Below are positions 33,327 through 46,600 of a stretch of DNA of 64,000 bases, one piece after another. Each line of letters opens with the position of its first letter. Positions within the stretch are counted from its first letter, which is position 1. This stretch comes from Hygrophila difformis (taxonomy: Eukaryota; Streptophyta; Magnoliopsida; Lamiales; Acanthaceae): contig JAOANR010000002.1 in NCBI GenBank assembly GCA_030278955.1, positions 14,654,238 through 14,718,237 on the forward strand, written 5' to 3'. A program made the position numbers and the translations under genes. The notes under the pieces were generated by a model. That model was given only the letters and a program-made list of their open reading frames with translations. It did not search any database and was not told the DNA's origin.

Positions 33327-35339
33327 ACTTCCCGACTCTAAATTGGCGAATGGAAAATTTCGTTCGGCGTCGTAATTTGTTGAGTGTTGTGTATCTTGTA
33401 TCCCTTATATTAAAACCAATTTCACAAACACATGTAAACCTTATAAAATTACTTCAACATAATATGTAGATGACGTATTTCACCACAGTACAGTGTATCC
33501 GTTAAAACAGATTTTACTAGCAGTGTAAAAATAAAACTTACGGTTCAGAACTCGCTCTTCCTCGTCGTGTGAATGCCACTCGCCCTGGTACCATGTGCTA
33601 CCGCTTAGCCGCTCAAGCCAAGACATTGTTCTGTGTAGTGGATCACCCACCCTTAAGTAACAACGTAACAATTTTACCGATGTATTAATACACTTAAATA
33701 AGATCACAATAAAAAATAATAAAGTGTAGATAAATTATATTACAATACTAAAATATATTTAATAGTAATAACAATAATTTTAATTATTATAAACTACAAT
33801 ATATTAATAATAATTCCAATAATAATAGTAATAATAACAATAGTAATAATAATGATAACACCAATAAGACTATTATTATTAATAACACTATTATTATTAA
33901 TAACAGTAATTACTAATCTCCACTATAACACCAATAATTTCCTGGAAAGGACCGTGCAAGAACCAACAGATTCGTGGGCGGCCAGCAGGACGAACCACAC
34001 AGGTATTTTAACATGGACCTGTGGTTCGTGGTCTATAGGTTCGTGGTGCGCACACCGACTACGAACCTGATAGTTTACCGCGGACCCTGTGGTTCGTGGT
34101 TCGTGGTTGCAAATGGATCACGAACACAGAGATTACCACGTCCCAGTGGTGCTCTAGGACCACGAACCGCAAATTACAACAGCCCACAGATTTTACATTT
34201 AAATAACACAACAAAACAAACAATAATAAATTACTTATTTAATATAATTATGATAATTAATAATAATACTAATACTAATAAAAATAATAATATATAACTC
34301 ACAAGTGTAACAAATACTTAAGTTGTTAGTAATACTGTAAGTATTAATAATACAAACAACAATAATATTTATTATCCTAAAATAAGTAATAATAATAGTA
34401 ACATTAACATAAATTCTGAAATAATAACAAAAGAGTAAAAAAAATTTAAAATCTGTTACGTAAAATAAAATAAAAAAGAATATCATACGCAACCATGAAT
34501 TTACAAAAAAAAACACTTTTCATTATTTACTAAATATAATATTATGACTAAAAAAGCGAATTTAACTAAATTAGTACATACCATTGCTAAAGAAACCATA
34601 GATCTACAATTTAGTCTTAACAAAACCAACATCACTCACTACACACATTAAATAACTTAGATCCGAAACGAAAACTAACAATTTACAACCATTTCAAAGC
34701 AACAATTTAAAGATAAATCTCTTACCGAAAGTGGTCGTACCCTGGAGCCTTATTCTTCAATTCTTTGTCTCACTGGATGCTCCCAAAATGCGGAAGATAA
34801 ATCTCCCTTCACCTATAAATTTCTCCTCCCAAATATGAATGTTGTTGGACAGTGCAGGAATGATAATTTAGAGATCCAAAAATTTTCTTTCATCCATGGT
34901 GGGTGGTCAGGAATAAATTCTGTCCACCATGGCGGGATCGGGATAATAATACTAGGTTCGTAAAAGAACCATCTCAATTACCGAACCACTTTCCCGTTTC
35001 CCAATGCCTGATGGGGAATAAATCCAGCCCCACATCTGGGCAAAGGTTCGTGACGAACCATATGGACCGTGGTCAATTTAAAAAACCACGAATCCATTGC
35101 CACATAGTACCGTGGTTCGTCTTCAACACTCAGGGCTCGTGGACGGTCCCTGGCGTTGAAGACGACCCAACTGTTCTTAATCACCCTTACTAATTAATCC
35201 CATGGATCGTGCTTCCTAACCCGGTTTGTATACGAACCAACACACGAACCAGGGCCTTTTTCGCCTTTTCGGGTACAAAAGTTAAGGAATTTTGGCGGCT
35301 GGCAAAAAAGATTATTGTCAGGACCTGACCGGGCACTGC
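33327..35339. other. AT-rich non-coding region
   Basis: 33370-34560 is about four-fifths A+T with many AAT/ATT runs. 34561-34960 is ordinary non-coding sequence. Two clusters of GGTTCGTGG-like words (33950-34185, 34955-35260) are described separately. I see no gene. Confidence 0.5.
33950..34185. repeat. Cluster of GGTTCGTGG words in both orientations
   Basis: At least eight copies of GGTTCGTGG, CACGAACC or one-mismatch variants in 235 bp, with a GC content far above the AT-rich flanks. A second cluster lies at 34955-35260 (for example GGTTCGTGACGAACC, a perfect palindrome at 35045). The pair could be decayed subterminal repeats of a DNA transposon. Confidence 0.5.
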
Positions 35340-37629
35340 GTGTGCGGACTCAAAAACCTCTTCTTCTCTTCTCCCATTTCTCTCTCCTTTCCCACCTTCA
35401 ACCCGGCCCCTTACTTACTTCCGGTGGCTCGGCAGCGCTCGAGGCGGCGACGAAGGGCGGCGACGACGGGCGGCAAGCGGCGAGCGGCTGAGCGGCTCGA
35501 CGGCGGCAGTGGCTCCGCGGCCTCCTCCCTTCTTTCTCTCCCTCTTCGGATCTCTCCCTCGGATCTCTCTCTCTCTCGGCTCCTCCATTCTCTTTTTTTT
35601 GTTTTGGTTTTGATTTGGTGTTGTGGATTTGGATTTCTGGGATGGAAGATGGTGGTGGAGGCCGGCGGTGGCGAGATGGGAAAGGAGAGGAGCTCGCGGT
35701 GGTGGTGGCGAAAATGGTGGTCTGTTGTGGTCGAACTTGGGGAAGAAGGAGATAACCGCGGTGGTGGGCTGTCGACGGCGAGGGCGAGGCTGGGATAGCT
35801 GGAAATGGAGGAGAACGGCGGCGGGTGGCGATTTGTGGTCTGGGGAGGCAGCGGACGGCGACGGCGACTCGCGGTGGTGGAGGGATACGGCCGGGAGGTG
35901 GTGGTGAAGGCTGGAGATCCAAAATCGGCACAATGGGGTGATTGCCGGAGGCGTTGGACGGCGGCTCGCCGGCGACCTGCTGGCGGCGCCGGAAAGCAGC
36001 AGTCATTAGGGTTATGGTTAATGTTTCTTTGGGCCTAGACATGGGTTGGGCTTAGGGTTTGTTTGGGCCAGACTTAATTCCTCTTGCTTATTGGACTCTT
36101 CCAAGACCTAATTGGTTGGGCCAAATTCACTAATCTTAATACATGGACTTAGTTAATTAACTAATCCGGATTATGGGTTTAATAATTCGATACCGTTAGT
36201 CGAGTAATCTCAGTCTCCACATTCTGCAATTTGGTATCATCACTAATTAAGAGTCGGACAATCCCCGATAAATAAATGGATCATGTATTTTAATTATAAT
36301 GATTAAATTTCTATAATTCACTCCATGTCTAATATTTAATCCAATCCCATTAAAGTACTTAAATTATTTAACAATTGGTCTTACTAGTAAAGTAGTCTAA
36401 ATCTTGGAACAATTAGGCATTAAGGATTCTTTTAATAATTAATCAAGCATTTAATTTAACCATATGGGTAAATTCCATAACTTGGTCCAAGATAGAATTA
36501 ATAATTTAATTCTCAAGTAATCATCGTCTCAACCGATCATTCACCGCTTAATCAATAAATGACTAGTTTATGGGTCTAACCATTCCATCAATGACCCTTA
36601 TTCTTATAATCCATCCACTAACCTTGGGTATCAAAAGATTTAATTTAAGTCTCCAATGATCTTATATTCATAATTTAATCTAATAGACTTAAATTATATA
36701 TTAATTTCTTCCATTAGCAAAAATTAGTCCAAGTCTTAAAATCCTTTTATTTGGAACAACTTGGTAATAATGGAGCCGACCTTGATTTCCCCTAAATTAA
36801 TTGGTTAAATATATTTCTAATTAAGCCATATACGACTAATTTTATAATTTCATCCATGCCCACTATTATTTAATCTAACACTTAACGGGTCTGATAAATA
36901 TATTTGTCCTAAAATCATTATCGCTTTATTCGGATTTAATCATGCTTTATTGTTGATCTTAGATTTATGGCTTTAAAATAACTCAGCACTTGTTTGTCCA
37001 AATCCTTCAATTTAATATATTAATCTTGAGCTCCCAAGGCTCTAACAAGTAAACATTGTTTGAGGCTAAACCTCCTTTCGGGAACTCCATGGTATATTTA
37101 GAAATTAAATATATTGGACTGTTGATTAAGGATTAAGGATTTACAAATGAATACTTATTATGCTCTGACTAAATTAATTCAAATTGGTATTTCATAAATT
37201 TAACAAGTTATCACTTAATAATAAAGTCTGGCATTTTTAATAAATTAATTATCTCACTATTTATATTAACTTAATTAAGCCTCACTTGTAGTCAAATCAC
37301 CTTCCTGAATTCATTATCGAGGATTCAGGTTTAAGAATGACTAGACAATTATATTAAATTCCAACTAAATAGTAATAACTAATTTATATGGATTTTAAAT
37401 ATTTCGCAATACAATATAACTTAATACTTATAAATTAATTTAAATGATTCTGCACTTACAAAGCTTTAATTCCTTAAAGTTAGTTCATAACTAGGTTCGA
37501 CTTAAATAAATTCACATTTCGAAAACATATCATTTCCCTTTCTCTTGTAAAAATTAAATTTAGGAAAAATTTTGAATATCTATTTATTAAAATTTAAATT
37601 TCTATTTAAAAATTTTACGAGGTGTTATA
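35340..37629 (-). repeat. Left (3') LTR of element D, part recognised
   Basis: The right boundary GGTGTTATA is followed by GTCCACCTTCTTTAAA, a PPT in minus orientation, and the CTTCGAGGACGGAG motif of this superfamily. On the minus strand 37629-36050 is AT-rich U3-like, and 36040-35390 is GC-rich (GCCGGCG-type) as in transcribed leaders. The left end was not found; sequence matching the other end of the right LTR is absent here, so this LTR is truncated or rearranged. The long minus-strand ORFs at 35398-36042 are low-complexity and unsupported. Confidence 0.5.
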
Positions 37630-39940
37630 GTCCACCTTCTTTAAAATAAGGCTCCGTCCTCGAAGCCTCGAGACAAAACTAGGGTAAATTTATAATTAGG
37701 GGTATATTTTAATAGATTCCATCCTTATTGAAAACTTTTGACAGGTTACCTATTCTTTATAACTCTCTCTGTAGTCGGCTTCGGATATTTATCATTCATA
37801 TCCGCTTAAACACTTCAGGTTACACATTACAGGTATCATTCTATTGTTTTCATCAATTTTAATTTACTGATGGTCCTAAAAATTTTCTCTTGATCCTCAA
37901 TAATTATCGTCAATTGGTCAAATTTGTCTTGTAGCACCTTCCTTAGTGGAATGGGCTAACCATTCCATTCTTTATTTCTTTCCTAGGGTCTGGAGATAAA
38001 TCGTTCTTCGATTACCCATTTTTTTTTTATTACGCCCCAAGGGTGTCCAGAATAAGCCTAGGGAAAAATCCATTGGTATGTTGTATATTCCCATGTTGGG
38101 GTTTCCGTGGACTCGATTTAAATTTATAGAGTTCTCTTAAGTACATCTTAATCCATAATAGATCTCAACTTCTCCAGATGTTGCTCACAATAAAATTATT
38201 TATCCATGTCAAAACACTTGGTAATCTTTTCTTGGTACTTGGTCCTCAATTATTTATTACACTTTGAGCGTCCTTAATCTTAAAAATATTATGGTGAGCT
38301 CATCGGGTTCGACATAAGATAGATAAATTTTAAATCCTTTGGGAATCCAACTCATCTTATTTTAACCGGAAGTATTCTCGTCTAGGGTTAAACATTAATC
38401 ATCTTAATGTGTGCAAATAGGAATCTTCCAATTACCTCCAAGTTCCCATCACTTGGAATCTCCAAATGTTAATTAAATATCTCTTATGGTTATCCGACCA
38501 AGGACATGTCCAATTTAGATAAGGCTTCGAAAAACAAATATATCGCATTATATAATAATAGATTAGGTTCAAATATTCAGCCTATGAAATTTATAGTAAG
38601 TATCCATCTTACTATACCTCGTTGTTAGGTATTTTATTTACCAAGACTAATAATTTTAATGATAAGATTTCACGATATTCTTGCTTGGTGGGTTATCACC
38701 TAATTAAATAATGATGATAGTTCGCGGCTCAGGATCGTCTCCCATAATTAGGAAATCTAAAATTTATTGGGTGTACTAATTCTTTGTTCTTGATTACGAA
38801 CATTTTCCTTGACAATCCATAGTTTTCTTTTTAAAAATATGAAGAAAATAAAATCCCCGGGTTATAGACTCTTGTATCATTTTAAAGGAAAATTTATTTA
38901 AATTACATATCTGGAAATCCTATCGAGGTAGATACGAAGTAATTTCAACAACTATAATGTTTATGAGGAACTTCTTATTATCAGGCTGGCAACTCAACGA
39001 AGCCTCTGGTAGTAGGTCCTTCAACAGAGATTGGATTGCAAATTTATCGAGCTAAAGGAGTAGCATAAAGGTTTGAGGTTATCCTTTAAGCTCATGGTTA
39101 AGGGCATTTGCTTCATTGAGAATATTCCAAATAAATATCCAACTTTCCTTGCCAAATAGACATATGAACTTAAGGGAAATTCGTAAATGTTTGATAAAAC
39201 TCGTTGTGAGTCTAAAGTCCCTTGGTGCTCTTTCATAGCACTCACGTCTTATCTTTAAGACCGTATAGATATTTAGGAAAATTCTTAGTTCCAATCATTC
39301 GCACGGTTATCGTGTTAACGTTTAAATCGTGCTAAGTCAAGGGCATAATCTTATATTGTCTAAGGCATAAATGTAGATAGCACTAAGGCCATCGCATGAG
39401 TAGGCATCATCTTACGTAATAAGGTAACTGAAACTGAGAAGCCAAGAAACTAGTACACTACCAGTAGATTACCTAAGAAACGTCTAGCGGTATCTACTAA
39501 GGCAATACTTAGCAAAGTAGCCATAAGATAATCAGAGAGAGACTCTAGCTCGGAGTCTGATACCTTGGAAAATCCTTGTCAAGAATTATATAATAATCCA
39601 AAATTCTGCCCGTGCCTATATGCATATGTGTGTGTGTCCCATCCCCAAATATAACTTTAAAAATACTTGGCATAGTCTTTTCAAAATAATTTCGTGCAAA
39701 AATTTTAAAAATTTAATTGCACTACTTCATAGAGCAAAAATGGCCCTTCAAAAAAATTTTCCGTGCAAAAATTGTAGTACCTTAAATGCGCTAATCCAAA
39801 TGCTTCCAAATGCTTTTTTTCGTGTAAAAATTTTAATACACTACTTGATTAGCCACAAGGCTTTTTAAAACAATTCTGGTGTATGAATTTTAAAATTTTC
39901 AGATGCACAATTCCAAGAGCAAAACGCTCTGATACCAAAC
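37630..39940 (-). other. Non-coding interior of element D
   Basis: 2.3 kb between a PPT-like site (37630-37645, minus-strand TTTAAAGAAGGTGGAC) and a PBS (39925-39937). No gag, pol or ORF0 motif is recognisable in any frame. About two-thirds A+T. D is therefore another gene-less, non-autonomous LTR element. Confidence 0.6.
39925..39937 (-). other. Primer binding site of element D (initiator tRNA-Met type)
   Basis: Minus-strand TGGTATCAGAGCG, three bases from the LTR that starts TGTAAAACCCCC at 39941. It fixes D's orientation as minus. Confidence 0.75.
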
Positions 39941-40855
39941 TGTAAAACCCCCATTTTCCCTAATGAACAGCAGAAGCAAAATGCGGGAACAATGGGCGAG
40001 TGCTACCGTCACGTATTCCGGATGTCCGAAAATACGCTAAGACTAGAATAAATATTTGCGGAATATTATGGCTGAATGCATATGCTAACCACGTTCCGAA
40101 CAAGCTAGCATATAATTCGCAAAGAAGCTTATAATACATGGAAAGTATGAAAAAAGCTTAATAAAAATGGTTGGATTGTACAACCAAAACGGAGAAACGC
40201 ATTCCTCAAGTGAGCTCAACGATAGTAATGGAATAAATCCATGGAAGATTTTACTTTAAAAGAGGTAATTTCCTCGAGTTTGAAAAGAAATACTTTTAAA
40301 ACGTGGAGTGGTTGTTCAGAAATATAAGACACAAAATATTCATATGTGGGATAAATCCCAAATAATTGTTCATGCTAGATAAATGATTATCTATGCCAAG
40401 TGGCATATTTTTATCCGAAAGGAGGATTCAAAAATACACATTTCTTTTTTTTTTTTTGTGAATGATACCCCAAATCCGTGCCCGTGCAAATGATGCCTTG
40501 CAGATTCAAAAACCTGAAAGGAAATAGTGAAAAGTATAGAGTCAGCGAAAACAATCGTTGAGTAAGTAGACGTTTACTCTCGGAGGAGGTAGGGTTGCAA
40601 AAATAATTTAAAAAGAACAGTTATGGAATAAGGCATGCTGAAAGGAGAATAATTTATACATAAAGTCAATATTAATCTAACCCGGGAATAAATAATACAT
40701 GTGTTACCGAGATGTAGTGTCTCAGCCATTGTGATGTGCAGGTTCCCCAACGGGGCCCAAATCTCACATACACGCAAGGGTGTGGGGAGGTAAGAAATTT
40801 CCTCGAGACCCACCTCTCGACTTGGATTATATATCCAAAAAGGTCCGCTCACCTA

Positions 40856-43247
40856 TGTAACACCCCGGATTTGATTTCCCAGGCCAGGGCATTACCGCCA
40901 CACTTTTCTAAACAAGACCCGACCCAAGTCGAGCTCATCTAGAAAAATGCTAAGGCTAAGTTGTATCAATTTTTCAAAACAATTTAAAAACTATTCAATC
41001 ATGCCCGAATTAAAATCAGAGTATCTCATGCATCACAGTAATAATCAGTGCGGAAGCTAAAACAAATAAAAACGAGGGCCAAACATACGGCCAAAACCAA
41101 AGTCCAAAGTCCAACAGTAAAGTCCAAAGTGCAGAAATTTAAAGTAATCATAAAATGCGACAAGTCCTTAATCTTGCAAAGTCCCATCCCAATGCGCCAA
41201 CACTTACTCTGCGAAAAATAGGAAATAACAATTTATCAGTACAAACGGTACTGAGTAAGTTAACGGATAGCATAACAAAATTTAAAGATTTAGAAGAGTA
41301 ATAAAAAGTTAGGAATTAATCTAACGAACGAGTAAAAAAAATAATTTACGGGGATTTCTTTTTATACTTTACCACACCAATGTTCATTTTGATCGAGGAC
41401 ATCCAAAACATTACCCGCTTGGGCGCTTATGTCCACAAGCTGCCGGTATCAACGATCCAGGGCCTTAGCCGTTTTGGGATCAATTACCCGCTTGGGCACT
41501 TATGTCCACAAGCCGACGGTATCCACAATGTGAGAGCAGCGGACCCTATACAGACACACTCCGGAGCCCTAGGTAACCCCTACGGATACACCTAGGAGTA
41601 TAGACTCATACAATCACGCAACATAACAATATTTCATTGGCGCCGTTTTGGCCACCAAAAAGAGGGGGCGGCCCAACGAGCCCACGCCAAGTGCACTTAC
41701 CCTCTAAATTGAACATCTAACTCGATCAAAACTCACAAAGTTTCAAAACCACATTTTAATCATCACAACATATATCTACATTTCCAGAATTCATAGGATT
41801 CGTAAAAGAGTAGCAATCGACTCAAAAACTACCGAAACGTACGAAACCAAATTTCACCGGTAAGACTACACTGTAGCAGTTTTCAAAATCGAATTAGGAA
41901 ATGTAGTAAAACTTTGTGAAAAATTCTGAAAATTTTACAGGTGCTAGGCGACATCAAAATGAACATTTTTCTCAGAAATAGCCCTTAGCAAATTCGGACT
42001 CTAAGTCACTCAAAAAAATGCATTTCAGAAACTTGTTTTCAAAAGGGTGCAAATACCACTGTTCATTCGACCACAGCTTACTCAAAAATCCATAACAATT
42101 CGAATATTGATCCAAAAATTCTGAAATTTAACAGGAGTGAACTAGACACATAAATGAACAATTTTCATGAAGAAGTCGACCATCAAAAATGACCATAGCT
42201 AGGAGAAATAGGAACCACAAAACTGAACATGCTCGGAACTTGAATCTGTCATCAAACATAGCAGAAAATACCAGATCTGATTTCGTCGACCAAATCAATT
42301 TCAAAAGTTATGAAAATTTACAGACGTCATCTTTAAAGCATTAGGAACATTTTTCATTTAGACAAGTTCTTCCAAAAGTGAACGGATCTAGGCGAGAAAA
42401 GCACAACAAGAAAACATACTCGGAAGAAACCCTAAAATACAGATTTGGCACTAGATGGAATTCGAACCATATCTCGAAGAATACTCAACCAAACACTCTA
42501 AAAATTGACATGCACATCATTAACTTACTTCTCAAGGGTGGAGTGTCGAAAACTTCAATGGTTGAATCCTCAAACTCGACCGGAACAGCCTCAAACCTCC
42601 GAGATCTACCGAACAAATCCTATTTTGAGGTGTTTGAATAGAAACTTGATGTTAGGGCCTAGGATTCGAATTAAAGAACAAGGAATTGGATTAGAATCCT
42701 TACCTAGACGTAGGAGAAGGGATTGGAATGCTTCAACTCGACCAAAGCCCCAAGAACAAGATGAATACACTCAAAGAACTCTCAACACTCCAAGAGAAAA
42801 CTGATTTTCGGATTAAGGGAGTGGAGGGTGATTTTGGGGTTGGTTTGTTGATATCTAGAGTGCTTAATGCTCCTAATGACTGACATTAAGCCCCTAGGGA
42901 AGGTTAGACATGACTCAATGCAGTCATTCTCGAAATTTCACCCCATTAATCCACATTCATCCCACCAAATTCCCAAGGTGTTCAATGAATGTTTCTAGAA
43001 CATGCATCCAACCTTATCCCAACTTGTAAGCCTTCTAGAGACTTCCAAATTCATCCAATAGAGTCCCCAAACACTCCTAAGGGTCTGGACCATGATTGTG
43101 GCTCGATTCCATGCATCCAAGTTCGAAGTAGAAGCCCTCACCTCGCCAAAACGCGTTGAACGCGTAGGGGCTGCAGCCCCTGCATGGTGGCGCGCTGGTG
43201 GCGCGCCACCGCGCGGCCACCGCGCCACCACAGGCTGCGGCCCTTTT

Positions 43248-43278
<31 letters not shown>

Positions 43279-43487
43279 ATAATATGATTTTTGTTCTTTT
43301 AAAAAAATCATATTGGATTATCCGATTGTTGGATACTCCGATAACTCTCTTCGAGTTGCTATCGTGCGAAAATATTTAATTCCGCTCTCCCGGAATTATT
43401 TCGGTTGCGATAGTTAAATCCAATTAATTAACTCAATTAATTAATTTTTCGGATTTAATACTCGATGTTGATTTCTCGGGTATTACA
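40856..43487 (-). repeat. 3' LTR of copy E (2632 bp)
   Basis: In + coordinates starts TGTAACACCCCGG and ends GGTATTACA. It holds a GC-rich inverted block (43185-43235) and a T-tract that is about 12 bp longer than in the other LTR (a TA run). A pair of about 35-bp repeats (CGCTTGGGC(G/A)CTTATGTCC) lies at 41419-41525. Confidence 0.95.
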
Positions 43488-43502
43488 GTCTACCCTCCTT
43501 AG
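43488..43502 (-). other. Functional polypurine tract of copy E (PPT2)
   Basis: Minus-strand CTAAGGAGGGTAGAC directly precedes the LTR start TGTAATACCC. That this boundary was used is shown by the 5' LTR, which starts at the same base with the TSD attached. Confidence 0.8.
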
Positions 43503-43642
43503 AAATCAACTTCGTCCTCGAAGTTGGGTCGCACTTCGGAAAAATTAATAATTGGCACAAAGAAATTATTGAGGCTTGCAATTTAAAATTCTTACCTCGT
43601 ATGCGACGACTCTGCGCGGGGTATCACATCCTCTCCCCCTTA
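43503..43642 (-). other. Relic LTR start and older PPT in copy E
   Basis: About 10 nt after the gag-pol stop, the minus strand has TAAGGGGGAGAGGA (43642-43629) followed by TGTGATACCCCG (starting 43628). This looks exactly like a PPT-LTR junction, and copies A and C have their LTR start at this position. In E it is bypassed, leaving 141 bp of former U3 between the two purine tracts. Confidence 0.7.
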
Positions 43643-43651
43643 GGACTGCAG

Positions 43652-46600
43652 TTATGTCCCCATAACTGTTCCTGATTCGCTTTGGAAAAGGTTGGGATAT
43701 CTTTGCTTCATATCCGCTTCCAATTCCCACGTCGCTTCCTCGGTGCCATGATTCGACCATAGGATCTTCACCATCCTCACAGTCTTGTTCCTTGTGACCC
43801 TTTCCTTGACATCAAGTACCTCGATCGGATACTCCTCGTATGTCAAGTCATCATCTAGCTCAATCACGTCGGGTTGCAACACGTGAGTTGGGTCGTGCAC
43901 ATATTTCTTCAGTTGAGAAACATGGAATACATTGTGCACTCGCGACAACTCTGGTGGAAGTGCCAAACGATAAGCCAAGGTACCTACACGATCCAAAATC
44001 TCGTACGGACCAATGTAGCGAGGACTCAGCTTTCCTCGTTTACCGAATCGCATCACCCCCTTCATGGGCGATACTTTCAGCATAACCTTGTCTCCCACCT
44101 CAAATTCTAACTCTTGCCGTCTAGTGTCGGCGTAGCTCTTCTGCCTATCTTGCGCGGCTTTCATTTTCTGTTGAACCACCTTGATCTTGCTATTCATATC
44201 CTCAACGAGCTGCGGTCCAACAACTACCGAATCGTCATCCTTCGTCCAGCACAACGGACTACGACACTTCCGTCCGTAAAGCGCTTCGAACGGTGCCATG
44301 CCTATGCTAGCGTGATAACTGTTGTTGTACGAGAATTCAATCAACGGCAAGTGGTCTTCCCAACTTCCCTTGAATTCGAGTACACACGCTCTTAGCATGT
44401 CTTCGAGCGTCTGAATCGTGCGCTCAGTCTGACCGTCCGTCATCGGATGAAATGCTGTGCTCATCTTGATTTGGGTTCCTAAGGCTTCTTGTAGTTTAGT
44501 CCAGAAGTTGGAGACGAATCTACTATCTCGGTCTGAGATAATATCATGCGGTACTCCGTGCCTTCGGACCACATTCTCGATGTATGCCTTAGCTAGTTGA
44601 TCCATCGACCAATTTTCCTTCATTGGTATGAAAATGGCGGCCTTTGTTAACCGGTCAACTATTACCCAAATCTTATTCATTCCTCGGGGAGATCTTGGCA
44701 ACCCTGAAACAAAATCCATGGAGATGCTGTCCCACTTCCAGCTTGGGATCTCCAATGGCTTTACCAATCCTAGCGGTTTTTGCCTCACTGCCTTCACTTT
44801 CTGGCAGGTTATGCACTTAGCCACAAAGTCGGCAACATCCTTCTTCATCCGCGGCCACCAATAGATTTTCTTTAAGTCTTTGTACAACTTATCTCCACCA
44901 GGGTGGACTGAATAAGGTGTACTGTGGCCTTCTTCCATAAGCTTCCTCTTCAATTCCTCGCACTTATGAGGAACGCACCATCTTCCCTTAAAACGAACAC
45001 TTCCGTCTTCATGGATCGTGAATCCTACCGCCTTTCCTTCACTTATTTTTCCTTTGATCCTCTGGAGATTCTCGTCGTCCGGTTGGGCTTCTCGAATCTC
45101 GTCAAATACGGTAGATTCAATTGTTAGGGCGTTCACTGTCTCCACCACGGTTCCATAATGGACTAGTTCAGTATCTAACTTAGCTAGGTCCATATACAGT
45201 CCCGAAGGTAGAATGAGTGTGTTCGCCGTGTGTCTCGTCTTGCGACTCAACGCATCCGCCACGACGTTCGCCTTGCCTTCATGGTAGGCTATATCCAGAT
45301 CGTAATCTTTGATCAGCTCGAGCCATCTCCTCTGCCTCATATTTAACTCTTTCTGAGTAAATATATACTTGAGGCTTTTGTGATCTGTAAACATCCGACA
45401 AGTTCGTCCATATAGATAGTGTCGCCAGATCTTAAGAGCGAACACTACCGCTGCCAGTTCCAGATCATGTGTCGGGTAGTTTACCTCGTGCGTCTTGAGT
45501 TGCCTAGATGCATAAGCAATCACTCTTTGGTTTTGCATTAGCACGCAACCAAGACCTTCCTTCGAGGCGTCGCTATACACCTCATAATCCTCAGTCTCTG
45601 ATGGCAATGCTAAAACCGGTGCTGATGTGAGTCTCCCTTTGAGCTCACGGAATGACTGCTCACACTCAGCTGTCCAATCAAACTTCAATCCTTTCTTCAG
45701 CAGTTGCGTCATCGGTCTCGCAATTTTAGAAAAGTCCTTCACGAACCTTCGGTAGTATCCGGCTAGACCTAGGAAACTTCTTACCTCGGTCTGGTTTGTT
45801 GGTGCCGGCCATTCAGACACTGCTGATATCTTCGCCGGGTCGACTGATACTCCTTTAGCCGATACTATGTGTCCTAGAAAAGCGACTTCATTCTTCCAAA
45901 ACTCGCACTTCGACAGCTTCGCGTAGAGTTGATTCTTCCTCAAAAGTCCGAGTACTTGGTGCAAATGACTACTATGCTCTTCCTCATTCCTCGAGTAAAC
46001 TAGGATGTCGTCAATGAATACGACTACACATGTGTCTAGTAACTCTCGGAAAACGCTATTCATGAGGTTCATGAATACTGCGGGAGCATTAGTCAGACCG
46101 AAGGACATTACGGTGAATTCGTAGTGTCCATATCTTGTTCGGAAAGCTGTCTTGGGTATATCGTTCTCGGCGATACGCAATTGGTGGTATCCCGACCTTA
46201 GATCAACCTTTGAAAATACCGACGCTCCTTTCAGTTGATCGAAGAGATCTTCGATCCTAGGTAGCGGGTACTTGTTCTTAATCGTCACTTGATTAAGACC
46301 TCGGTAGTCGATGCATAATCGGAGTCCGCCGTCCTTCTTTTTCACGAACAGGACTGGAGCTCCCCACGGTGATGTGCTCGGCCGAATATATCCCTTGGAT
46401 AACAACTCCTCTAGTTGTTCTTTCAGCTCCTTCATCTCAGCAGGCGCCATGCGATATGGTGCCTTTGACACCGGTTCGATTCCGGGCACGAGATCGATCG
46501 TGAACTCCACTTCTCGCTCAGGAGGCATTCCTGGGATATCCTCCGGGAAGACATCTGGGTATTCGTTCACGACGGGGATATTATCGATCTTGTTCTCCTC

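Noticed and set aside
35398..36042. 214-codon and 172-codon minus-strand ORFs rich in Pro, Ser and Arg
   Set aside because: Overlapping open frames on both strands in GC-rich low-complexity DNA; no domain; explained by the transcribed, GC-rich part of the D LTR.
37630..39940. Minus-strand ORFs of 71-74 codons (39021-39294) as possible gene remnants in element D
   Set aside because: Short, overlapping, and without similarity to gag, pol or ORF0 that I can recognise.
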